Shown one piece after another: positions 1 to 7,343 of a stretch of DNA of 64,000 bases. The stretch's first letter is position 1, and the number at the start of each line of letters is the position of its first letter. The notes beneath the pieces are model-generated. The model was given only the letters and a program-made list of their open reading frames with translations. It was not told where the DNA came from and did not search any database. The stretch is from Anaeroplasmataceae bacterium. GTDB lineage: Bacteria; Bacillota_I; Bacilli_A; Acholeplasmatales; Anaeroplasmataceae. A program made the translations under genes and the position numbers. The DNA is taken from positions 1 to 64,000 of the forward strand of contig JAHHSV010000004.1 of the NCBI GenBank assembly GCA_020025015.1, in the 5' to 3' direction.

Positions 1-63
1 TTCATCTTTACTATCATTGTAAACCAATTTTTCATAACTTATTTGACACTACCAATATCAAAT

Positions 64-88
64 AAAGAGAGGCTTTTAACCTCTCTTT
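64..88 (-). terminator. Intrinsic terminator after the ankyrin-repeat gene
   Basis: An AAAGAGAGG arm at 64-72 pairs with CCTCTCTTT at 80-88 around a seven-base loop. Read on the minus strand the stem is followed by TTTATTTG. It lies about 60 bases past the ankyrin gene stop. The plus strand also shows a T run after the stem, so it could act in both directions; the gene to the left is outside the window. Confidence 0.6.
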
Positions 89-150
89 TTCTACCGTGAG
101 AGATTATAGCATACAATCTAATTAATTGCAAGAATACCTCTAGTCTAATT

Positions 151-1116
151 TTACCATTTTTTTTGCTTTAATGAAACACTTTGACTTTCTTTATACTTAA
201 TCTCTTTATAAAATTTTCTTTTTTCTAATAATTTTGCTAAAAATATAGCCTTATTACCTAAAAAGTCCTCCTTTACAATATTTTCAAAGGTAAGACTATT
301 AGAAAATAAATCAATATCGTTTAAAATAATTGCATAATGTAAAGGAAATTTTTTTCTATATTCCATGGTTCTATCTAAATCCATAAAATGCCAATAGCTT
401 TCTCCAAGCTCTGCTTTAAAGTCATTCCCAGACTGATTTTTTAAGCTAGTTAAAGCACCACATTTTAACAAATATTCTATATTCTTCTTATTATCACTTT
501 TAAGAGCATAAAATAATGGGCCCTCATTAAAGCGATCAAGCATATTAGGATTCAAGCCCTCTTGAATAAAAAATTTGAGAAAGCCAATATCCTGATACAT
601 GCTAGCAATATGCAGCATAGTTGCCCCACTATTGTTTTTAGAATATAATAGCTCTTTACTATAATATTTTTCAAATAGGGAAAAATCATTATTTCTAATT
701 AAAGCAAATAAGGCGTTTTCCCCTCTATTGTTTTTAATACTAAAATCACACTTATAATATTCAGTAAATAAGGATATTATTTCTTTTCTGCCTAAAAAGC
801 AAGCATGATAAAAAGGTGTTTCTCCCTCACTATTTAATAGATTAGGATTGGCGTTATTTTTAAGCAAGGTATCAACAAGGGAAATTAAATTAAAATGGAC
901 AGCTAAAAAAAGAGGAGTTTCTGAAATGACATTAGCCTGATTTACAAAGATATGCTCCTTAATAAGGTAATAGGCAATCTCAAGCTTTTTATAAATAATG
1001 GCATAATGAAGTAAGGAATTGTTTTTTTCATCTAAGTAATTTATATCATTATATTTTAAATATTCTTCTAATTCACTTAGATTATTTTCATAAATTATTT
1101 GTCTAATTTTATCCAT
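151..1116 (-). CDS. Ankyrin-repeat protein
   Basis: A 321-residue protein built almost wholly of about seven or eight degenerate ankyrin repeats; LLHYAI, TPLFLAV, TPFYHAC, TMLHIA and PLHYAI mark the repeat helices. Ankyrin arrays are protein-binding scaffolds, and nothing here shows a catalytic domain. I see no signal peptide or membrane helix, so it is probably cytosolic. The partner is unknown. The first repeat begins at residue 2, which supports the ATG at 1116, although no clear Shine-Dalgarno precedes it. It starts 24 bases after the hup stop, directly behind the hup terminator hairpin, so its expression probably depends on read-through. Function is not inferable beyond binding. Confidence 0.8.
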   Translation of the reverse strand: MDKIRQIIYENNLSELEEYLKYNDINYLDEKNNSLLHYAIIYKKLEIAYYLIKEHIFVNQANVISETPLFLAVHFNLISLVDTLLKNNANPNLLNSEGETPFYHACFLGRKEIISLFTEYYKCDFSIKNNRGENALFALIRNNDFSLFEKYYSKELLYSKNNSGATMLHIASMYQDIGFLKFFIQEGLNPNMLDRFNEGPLFYALKSDNKKNIEYLLKCGALTSLKNQSGNDFKAELGESYWHFMDLDRTMEYRKKFPLHYAIILNDIDLFSNSLTFENIVKEDFLGNKAIFLAKLLEKRKFYKEIKYKESQSVSLKQKKW

Positions 1117-1117
1117 A

Positions 1118-1147
1118 TAAACAAAAATAGGACTTTCGTCCTATTTT
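1118..1147 (-). terminator. Intrinsic terminator overlapping the end of hup
   Basis: A perfect 10-bp stem (AAAATAGGAC at 1124-1133 with GTCCTATTTT at 1138-1147) with a four-base loop (GAAA in the minus-strand RNA). The arm includes the last lysine codon and the TAG stop of hup. The RNA continues UGUUUAUAUGG, so the U tract is interrupted and read-through into the ankyrin gene is plausible. Confidence 0.7.
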
Positions 1148-1413
1148 ACTGCCGCCTTCATAGCCTTACCAGCCTTAAAAGCTGGACTTTTTTGACCAGG
1201 AATAACTATGTCTTCTCCAGTTCTAGGATTACGACCAGTTCTTTCAACTCTATTTCTCACTTCAAATGTTCCAAAACCTGAAATAACCACCTTTTCGCCT
1301 CTGCTTAATGAATCATAAATTGCCTCTAAAAAGCCATCAAGAGTACGCTCAGTATCAATCTTAGTGATATTTAAGTTTTCTGCAACAATTGAAACTAATT
1401 CTGCCTTGTTCAT
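1141..1413 (-). CDS. hup: DNA-binding protein HU
   Basis: A 90-residue HU/IHF-family nucleoid protein, the normal length. The DNA-binding arm carries the family signature GRNPRTGEDIVIPGQKSPAF at about residues 60-79, preceded by GEKVVISGFGTFEVR. HU dimers bend DNA non-specifically and compact the nucleoid. The ATG at 1413 has a strong GGAGG Shine-Dalgarno. It has its own promoter in the 60-base gap after gpsA and ends inside a strong terminator hairpin, so it is probably a mainly monocistronic, abundant transcript. Confidence 0.97.
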   Translation of the reverse strand: MNKAELVSIVAENLNITKIDTERTLDGFLEAIYDSLSRGEKVVISGFGTFEVRNRVERTGRNPRTGEDIVIPGQKSPAFKAGKAMKAAVK

Positions 1414-1443
1414 ATACTTTCCTCCGTATTTTTATTACAATAT

Positions 1444-1471
1444 ATTATAACATTGTTTTTAGATATTTCAA
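1444..1471 (-). promoter_or_regulatory. Promoter of hup
   Basis: Minus-strand TTGAAA (1466-1471), a 16-base spacer and TATAAT (1444-1449), placed about 30 bases upstream of the hup start and immediately after the gpsA stop. Confidence 0.75.
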
Positions 1472-1473
1472 TA

Positions 1474-2466
1474 TTACTCGGCCTTTAATTTACGCGCTAA
1501 AAGAATTTTTTTAGCCTCATTAACCCCTAAATCGCCGAATAATAGTTGATATGCTGTTTCAAGAATAGGTAATTCTAATTTGTATTTTTGCGCAATTTGA
1601 TGAGTTGCTTCGATTGTTCTCACACCCTCAACAGTTTGCTTTGAATTAGAAACAGCCTCTTCAGCTGATTGACCTTCACCTATACGAAGACCTGCTTGAA
1701 AGTTACGGCTGTTTAATGATGATGCTGTAACAATTAAGTCCCCTAAGCCACTTAAACCATAAGCAGTTTCCTTTTTACCACCTAAGGCTTCAACTATTCT
1801 TACTAATTCTATCATACCACGACTAATTAAAGCAGCTCTAGCATTCTCACCGAGCTTTAAGCCTGAGCAAATACCTGAAACTACTGCAATACCATTTTTA
1901 ATAGCACCGCCAACCTCAACACCAATAACATCATCTGATGTATAAACTCTTAGGTATTCCTCGTTGGCAAATAAATGCTGAACAAATTTAGCATTTTCTT
2001 GGTTATTAGAGGCACTAACTAAGGTTGTTAGCTTTCTAAAAATCATTTCTTCAGCATGGCTTGGTCCTGATAGGACAACAAAGCCCTTTAAATTTTCTTG
2101 AGAAATTTCAACCTCAACAATTTCACTAACCAAGGCTGAGGTTGAAGGCTCTATACCCTTACTAACATTAACAAATAGCTTTGGACTAGTTAGCATTTGA
2201 TTAATTTCCTTTAAAACATTTCTTATTACCTTAGTAGGAACACATAAAACAATTACGTCACTAAAGCTTAAGGCCTCATCTAAATTAGTTGTAGCCTTAA
2301 TTAAATAAGGAATAGTTAAATCAAACGAAGGATGCACATGATCATTATTAATACGATTAACAAAGTCCTCATTTATATCTCTAATTAACACTTCATTATT
2401 ATTATCTGCAAGCGCTTGGGCCAGTGTTGTACCCCAAGCTCCACCGCCTATGATTGTAATTTTCAT
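1474..2466 (-). CDS. gpsA: Glycerol-3-phosphate dehydrogenase [NAD(P)+]
   Basis: A cytosolic enzyme that reduces dihydroxyacetone phosphate to sn-glycerol 3-phosphate, the backbone for phospholipids. The 330 residues show the N-terminal Rossmann motif IIGGGAWGTTLAQAL, then NVSKGIE, LSGPSHAEEM, and the C-terminal catalytic region with GGAIKNGIAV and GLSGLGDLIVT, all in the expected order and at the usual length. It starts two bases after the der stop, so it is translated from the cmk/rpsA-der transcript; the local Shine-Dalgarno is weak (AAAGAG), suggesting coupling to der. The der-gpsA-hup order is common in Firmicutes. Confidence 0.97.
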   Translation of the reverse strand: MKITIIGGGAWGTTLAQALADNNNEVLIRDINEDFVNRINNDHVHPSFDLTIPYLIKATTNLDEALSFSDVIVLCVPTKVIRNVLKEINQMLTSPKLFVNVSKGIEPSTSALVSEIVEVEISQENLKGFVVLSGPSHAEEMIFRKLTTLVSASNNQENAKFVQHLFANEEYLRVYTSDDVIGVEVGGAIKNGIAVVSGICSGLKLGENARAALISRGMIELVRIVEALGGKKETAYGLSGLGDLIVTASSLNSRNFQAGLRIGEGQSAEEAVSNSKQTVEGVRTIEATHQIAQKYKLELPILETAYQLLFGDLGVNEAKKILLARKLKAE

Positions 2467-2468
2467 TT

Positions 2469-3773
2469 TTAGTCTCTTTTCTTGAATTCAAACTTTATTG
2501 GTGTACCAAAGAAGTCGAAATTTTTTCTGATTTGATTCTCTAAATATCTCTTATAAGAGAAATGAATGTAATTAGCATCATTAACAAAGAATGCAAAGGT
2601 TGGTGGCTCAACCCCAACCTGTGAGCAATAATAGAATTTAGCTCTACCACCATTAAATTCAGATGTAGGATTCATCGCTACAGCATCAGTAATTACATCA
2701 TTCAAGGTTGAAGTAGGTATTCTTCTATGATATGCCTCACTTGCAAGCTTAATTTGTGGGAATAAGGTATCAATACGCTTATTTTCCTTAGCTGAAAGGA
2801 AAACGATTGGTGCGTGCTCTAAATACTTGAAGGTATCGCGAATTTCATCGATAAATTCCTGCATGGTATTAGTGTCCTTTTCAACTAAATCCCACTTGTT
2901 CACAACAATAATACAAGGCTTATTATACATCTCAACATATTCACCTACGTGAGTATCTTGATTTTGAATGCCAGTTGAAGCATCTAAAACTAAAAGCACA
3001 ACATCACTTCTAACTACTGCATCCACGCTACGAATAACACTATATTTATCAGTGTTTTCATAAACCTTTCCACGTTTTTTCAAGCCTGCTGTGTCAATTA
3101 CAACATACTTTTCTCCATTATAGGTAAACTCAGAGTCAATTGCATCCCGAGTTGTACCTGCAATAGGTGAAACTATTACTCTATTTTCCTTTAATAAAGC
3201 ATTAGTTAAAGAAGACTTTCCAACATTAGGACGACCAATTAAACTAAACTTTATTCCATCTGGTTCCTTTAGGGCTTCCTTCTTAGGGAAGTTTTCAATC
3301 ATTACATCAAGTAGGTTACCAACACCTATACCATGTAAGCTTGAAACAGGAATTGGCTCACCAAAGCCTAAGCTATAGAAATCATAGATTGTGTCCATAA
3401 ATTTTTGGTCATCAACCTTATTTACTGCTAAAATAACTGGCTTTTTAGTTTTATATAGCATTCTAGCAATATACATATCATCATCTGTAACTAGGCTTCT
3501 ACCATCAACAACAAAGATTATAACATCTGCTTCAGTTGTTGCGATATCCACCTGAGCCTTGATTTCTACTGAAAAGGGAGCATCTTTAATTTCGATGCCC
3601 CCTGTATCAATCATATAGAATTCTTTTGATAACCAAGAGCCCTTAGCATATATTCTATCTCTAGTTACTCCTGGCTTATCATCAGTGATGGATAATCTAT
3701 AGCCAAGAATACGATTAAATAATGAAGATTTACCAACATTAGGTCTACCAACAATAGCAATTTTTGGCAACAT
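2469..3773 (-). CDS. der: Ribosome-assembly GTPase Der (EngA)
   Basis: A 434-residue double GTPase needed for 50S subunit maturation. Two tandem G domains are clear: GRPNVGKSSLFNR near residue 8 with DTGG and NKVD, and GRPNVGKSSLTNA near residue 180 with DTAGLKKRG and NKWDLV. The C-terminal KH-like domain (about 350-434) follows. Length and architecture are typical. It lies between the cmk-rpsA fusion and gpsA in one operon (18 bases from the former, two from the latter). Confidence 0.97.
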   Translation of the reverse strand: MLPKIAIVGRPNVGKSSLFNRILGYRLSITDDKPGVTRDRIYAKGSWLSKEFYMIDTGGIEIKDAPFSVEIKAQVDIATTEADVIIFVVDGRSLVTDDDMYIARMLYKTKKPVILAVNKVDDQKFMDTIYDFYSLGFGEPIPVSSLHGIGVGNLLDVMIENFPKKEALKEPDGIKFSLIGRPNVGKSSLTNALLKENRVIVSPIAGTTRDAIDSEFTYNGEKYVVIDTAGLKKRGKVYENTDKYSVIRSVDAVVRSDVVLLVLDASTGIQNQDTHVGEYVEMYNKPCIIVVNKWDLVEKDTNTMQEFIDEIRDTFKYLEHAPIVFLSAKENKRIDTLFPQIKLASEAYHRRIPTSTLNDVITDAVAMNPTSEFNGGRAKFYYCSQVGVEPPTFAFFVNDANYIHFSYKRYLENQIRKNFDFFGTPIKFEFKKRD

Positions 3774-3791
3774 TTTTATCCACTCCTATCT

Positions 3792-5861
3792 TTACTTTTC
3801 TAATACGTCCTTGAACATATCACCAAGAGTGGCAGTTTGTTCGCCTTCTTGATTGTCCATATACTTTTCATATTCTTCACGAGCTTCAGCTTCAGCGATT
3901 TTACGAATGCTTAAACGTAATTTCCATTCACGTGGTCTAATTTCAGTGATCATTGCCTTCACTTCATCACCAGCTGAATAATAATCATCTAGCTTACCAT
4001 TTTGAGCTTCTGTTAAAGCTGCAGGAGCTGTAATGAAACCATTAACACCAAGTGTTTCAACAGTCATACCGTTTGTATCAACCTCAACAATCTTGCAATC
4101 AACAATATCGCCAACCTTAGCATCTACTCTTGCCCATGGATTATCGATTAAAGCCTTACGAGATAATGAAACTCTTTCTTTCTCAGGATTAATTTCATTA
4201 ATAGCAACCTCAACCTCATCACCAATTTTTACATAATCATTGAAATTATCATCTGGATTCCAGCTATATTCTGATTGGTGTAATAAACCACGAACGCTTG
4301 GAGCTACCTCTAATAAGATACCATAAGGTAATTTGCTAACAACCTTACCAGTAACCTTGTCACCTTTTTTATGATTTTCAGCATACTCTTCAATTGGAGT
4401 CTTTAATAATGCCTTGCGGCTTAAAGTAATCTTACCATTCTTTACACTTAAAACCTTAACTGTAACTTCATCACCAACTGCTAATACATCTTCAATTTTT
4501 TCAATGTATGTATGGCAAATCTCAGGTAAACGTAGCATACCTTGTACATAGTTAAATTGTACAAAACATGCGAAAGGTAAAATTTTAACAACCTTACCAG
4601 TTAATACATCACCTTCATGGATGCTTTCTAATTCATTATTAATATTTTCTTCACGAGCCTCATCAGCAAGAACTCTAGCTGAAACTAATGCTGATTTACG
4701 ATCAGTATCCAAGCTTAAAATTCTAACTGTAACCTTATCGCCAACCTTAGTATCTCTTGGAGCTTGGCTCTTTGGCATAAAGAAATGGAAGCCTTGATAA
4801 TTTACAAAGAAGCCCTTATTAGCATTTTCACGCTCAACCTTAACCTCAATGCTTGTCTTATCCTCAACGAATTTTGCTAATTCATTGAATTTTTCTTCCT
4901 TAATTAATTTTAAACGGCTGCAGTAAATTGAACCGCTATAGTCATTATCATCAACCTTAGTAATTTCAACTGTCATTTCATCGCCTACTTTTACTAAACC
5001 ATCAAAAGTAGTAATATTCTTATCAAGAGTGTAATGATCCAAATGGATTCTACCCTCTGTAAACTGATGTAAGTCTAAGAATACTTCATTAGGTGTTACA
5101 CCTACTACTGTACCAGTTACAATTTGACCCTTTCTTGGCTTATTACCAAAGTCATCAATATTTACATCTTCCATGCTTTGGATTTCTTTTACATCACTCA
5201 TTTTCTTACCTACCTTATCTAAAACAATTTTTATGATCTCATCACAAACCTCATCAATATTAAGGTTTGTCGTATCCAATAAAACAGCATCCTCTGCCTG
5301 CTTAAGTGGAGCAATAGCACGAGTGCTATCCTTCCTATCTCTTTCGATTATATCCTTTAAAACCTCTTCATAGGAAACATCAACACCCTTTTCAACTAGC
5401 TCTAGTCTTCTACGTCTTGCTCTTTCCTCTTTTGAAGCTGTTAAAAACACCTTTACATCTGCATGTGGTAATACAACTGTACCAATGTCACGACCATCCA
5501 TTAGGATTTTACCAGTCTTAGCTGCATTACGCTCTAAATGAATCATCTTGTCTCTTACTACCTTTAAGCGACTTACAGCTGATACATTTTTTGTAACTCT
5601 ATCAGTTCTAATTTCCTTTGATACATCCTTACCATTTAATAGGATTTTATCATTAGAATATTTAATTTCAATTTCATCTAAAAAACCATATTGTGATTCA
5701 TCTTCTATTTCAATGCTGTTATCTAATACATATAATGTAATCGCTCTAAACATTGCTCCTGTATCTATATGGACAAAGCCTAATTTTTCGGCTATTTTTT
5801 TACTTATTGTCGATTTCCCAGACCCGGCTGGACCATCAAGTGCAACCTGAATGTTTGCCAT
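3792..5861 (-). CDS. cmk-rpsA: Cytidylate kinase fused to an S1-domain (RpsA-like) protein
   Basis: One 689-residue reading frame. Residues 1 to about 220 are a complete cytidylate kinase (P-loop DGPAGSGKSTISKK; HIDTGAMFRA; MDGRDIGTVVLP; RARRR lid), which phosphorylates CMP and dCMP. The rest holds four or more S1 RNA-binding domains (repeated KGxxVxGxVxxxxxxG...LxxS patterns) like ribosomal protein S1. I chose the ATG at 5861 rather than the longer frame to 5921 because the kinase fold begins there and it has an AAGGAAG Shine-Dalgarno. The two genes are normally adjacent in Firmicutes; here they are in frame. An ATG at 5201, at the junction, also has a purine-rich AAGGTAGG upstream, so the S1 part could be made separately. 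Confidence 0.93.
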   Translation of the reverse strand: MANIQVALDGPAGSGKSTISKKIAEKLGFVHIDTGAMFRAITLYVLDNSIEIEDESQYGFLDEIEIKYSNDKILLNGKDVSKEIRTDRVTKNVSAVSRLKVVRDKMIHLERNAAKTGKILMDGRDIGTVVLPHADVKVFLTASKEERARRRRLELVEKGVDVSYEEVLKDIIERDRKDSTRAIAPLKQAEDAVLLDTTNLNIDEVCDEIIKIVLDKVGKKMSDVKEIQSMEDVNIDDFGNKPRKGQIVTGTVVGVTPNEVFLDLHQFTEGRIHLDHYTLDKNITTFDGLVKVGDEMTVEITKVDDNDYSGSIYCSRLKLIKEEKFNELAKFVEDKTSIEVKVERENANKGFFVNYQGFHFFMPKSQAPRDTKVGDKVTVRILSLDTDRKSALVSARVLADEAREENINNELESIHEGDVLTGKVVKILPFACFVQFNYVQGMLRLPEICHTYIEKIEDVLAVGDEVTVKVLSVKNGKITLSRKALLKTPIEEYAENHKKGDKVTGKVVSKLPYGILLEVAPSVRGLLHQSEYSWNPDDNFNDYVKIGDEVEVAINEINPEKERVSLSRKALIDNPWARVDAKVGDIVDCKIVEVDTNGMTVETLGVNGFITAPAALTEAQNGKLDDYYSAGDEVKAMITEIRPREWKLRLSIRKIAEAEAREEYEKYMDNQEGEQTATLGDMFKDVLEK
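5199..5216 (-). promoter_or_regulatory. Possible internal start for the S1-domain protein
   Basis: At the kinase/S1 junction, an ATG (5199-5201) is preceded at 7-8 bases by AAGGTAGG. The peptide from this point (MSDVKEIQ...) is a plausible N-terminus for a free S1 protein. The Shine-Dalgarno match is moderate, so independent initiation is an inference. Confidence 0.4.
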
Positions 5862-5888
5862 CTCATTCACTTCCTTATATTCTTTATA

Positions 5889-5918
5889 ATTATAACATAA
5901 ATAAGCCTTTAAAGTAAA
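5889..5918 (-). promoter_or_regulatory. Promoter of the cmk-rpsA operon
   Basis: Minus-strand TTTACT (5913-5918), an 18-base spacer and TATAAT (5889-5894), followed by the cmk start 28 bases on. The -35 box overlaps one arm of the preceding terminator. Confidence 0.65.
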
Positions 5919-5953
5919 CAATAGATACTCCTATTTTTCCACTTTAAAGGCTT
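5903..5953 (-). terminator. Terminator after rluB
   Basis: A perfect 13-bp stem (AAGCCTTTAAAGT at 5903-5915 with ACTTTAAAGGCTT at 5941-5953) with a 25-base loop, about 40 bases past the rluB stop. The T tract after the stem is poor on the minus strand, so termination strength is uncertain. Confidence 0.55.
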
Positions 5954-5993
5954 TATTTTTCATTCTCGGCTTATTTATTAAATTATTACTATC

Positions 5994-6716
5994 CTATATA
6001 CCATAAAGCTGCTTAATTTCATGTGGCTTAAGCTGACGATACTCTCCCTCAGATAAGCCTTCAATTGAAACTCCAGCAAAGCTTTGAATCTTAACCTTTT
6101 TTACAGGGAAGCCTAATGACTTCATAATATCCTTAACCTCACTATTTTTAACTAAAGGTATAGTTAAATAAAATAAGGTACTCCTATGCTCACGATCAAA
6201 ATCAACATTATCAATTCGAGCACGCTTAGTCATTTTACCATTAAACGTAAAGCCCTTCATTAGCTTATTTACCGCATCCTGATTTAAAATGCCCTCAACT
6301 CTAATTTGATAGGTTTTGCTAATTTCCTTGTGGCTTCTTGTAAGCTTATAGGCAAGGTCACCATCATTAGTTAAAATTAAAGCACCTGCTATATCAGCAT
6401 CTAAAATTTCAACTGGAAATACTCTTTTACTCTTAACATCATCACCTAATAAGGAAGCGATAATGCGCTTTTTATTTTTATCAGTCAGGCTTGTAATATA
6501 GCCCTGAGGCTTATTTAGCAAAAAGTAAACCTTTTCTTCCTTGGTGATTGGCTTATTATCTACTAAAATAATATCACCGCTTCTAACCTTAGTTCCTAAT
6601 AGAGTTACAACCTCACCATTAACCTTAACTCTACCATCAGTGATAATTTTTTCAGAAGCTCTACGTGAAGCAATACCAGCCTCTGCTAAAACCTTTTGTA
6701 AACGTTCTAATTCCAT
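5994..6716 (-). CDS. rluB: RsuA/RluB-family pseudouridine synthase with an altered active-site loop
   Basis: A 240-residue protein with an N-terminal S4 RNA-binding domain (about 2-60, RLQKVLAEAGIASRRASE) and a pseudouridine synthase domain (FLLNKPQGYITS; LTNDGDLAYKLT; KTYQIRVEG). Family members isomerise a uridine in 16S or 23S rRNA. The catalytic aspartate is kept at Asp106, but the nearly invariant GRLDxxTxG loop reads EILDADIAG: the arginine is isoleucine and the threonine is isoleucine. It is therefore uncertain whether it is an active enzyme. It is the last gene of the rluD-ABC-ABC-LRR-rluB operon. RluB is the closest name; exact target site is not known. Confidence 0.85.
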   Translation of the reverse strand: MELERLQKVLAEAGIASRRASEKIITDGRVKVNGEVVTLLGTKVRSGDIILVDNKPITKEEKVYFLLNKPQGYITSLTDKNKKRIIASLLGDDVKSKRVFPVEILDADIAGALILTNDGDLAYKLTRSHKEISKTYQIRVEGILNQDAVNKLMKGFTFNGKMTKRARIDNVDFDREHRSTLFYLTIPLVKNSEVKDIMKSLGFPVKKVKIQSFAGVSIEGLSEGEYRQLKPHEIKQLYGI

Positions 6717-6728
6717 AAAAAATCCTTT

Positions 6729-7343
6729 CTAGTTGTCTAAAATAACTACATTATCCATATCAACACCAGCCAAAGCATCAACTAATATGCTAGTGCTTCT
6801 ATATATTTCCAAGCGTGAAATATTGGTATTTAAGAAGCAATTAGTACCAATCTCTAATAAGCTCTTTGGTAAAGATACTAGTTCTAGATCCTGGCAATCA
6901 TAAAATACAGCACCAGCTAATTTTTTCAAACTGCTTGAAGCATTAAATCTAACACTTTTTAAGCTTGAGCAATTTAAAAAGGCATTATTTCCAATAAATT
7001 CCACTGATTCTGGAATAACAATATCTACTAATGAATCACAATTATAAAACGCAAGCTGATCAATATATTCAATATTAATTTCGCCTTCAAAATCTAGGCC
7101 CTCTAAATTACTATGATTTTGAAAAGCCTTTCTACCAATTCTATAAATCCTTTTTCCCTTATAATTACTAGGAATTGTATAGCGCTTAGAATCACCATAT
7201 ACCCTTGCTATAGTATAAGCATCATTTTTTTCATCATAGGTATATTTAATTCTAGGTATCTCTAAAAACATTATTACACCTATAAGGCCTATGAAAATTA
7301 AGGCAATTATTGAACAGCTTATGATTCTTAAATTATGCTTCAT
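6729..7343 (-). CDS. Small membrane-anchored LRR (BspA-type) protein
   Basis: A 204-residue protein with one N-terminal membrane helix (about 6-28, no lipobox) and then about four BspA-like leucine-rich repeats (LRR_5 type; IGRKAFQNHSNLEGL, IDQLAFYNCDSLVDI, IGNNAFLNCSSLKSV, IGTNCFLN). The repeats should lie outside the cell. Its start overlaps the end of the upstream ABC exporter gene by 11 bases and has GGAG in the overlap, so translation is coupled to the exporter. A role alongside the exporter is an inference from this coupling only; the substrate or ligand is unknown. Confidence 0.75.
   Translation of the reverse strand: MKHNLRIISCSIIALIFIGLIGVIMFLEIPRIKYTYDEKNDAYTIARVYGDSKRYTIPSNYKGKRIYRIGRKAFQNHSNLEGLDFEGEINIEYIDQLAFYNCDSLVDIVIPESVEFIGNNAFLNCSSLKSVRFNASSSLKKLAGAVFYDCQDLELVSLPKSLLEIGTNCFLNTNISRLEIYRSTSILVDALAGVDMDNVVILDN

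Noticed and set aside
5862..5921. Longer start of the cmk-rpsA gene at 5921
   Set aside because: The added 20 residues precede the kinase P-loop domain, overlap the promoter -10 box, and ATG 5861 has a good Shine-Dalgarno.
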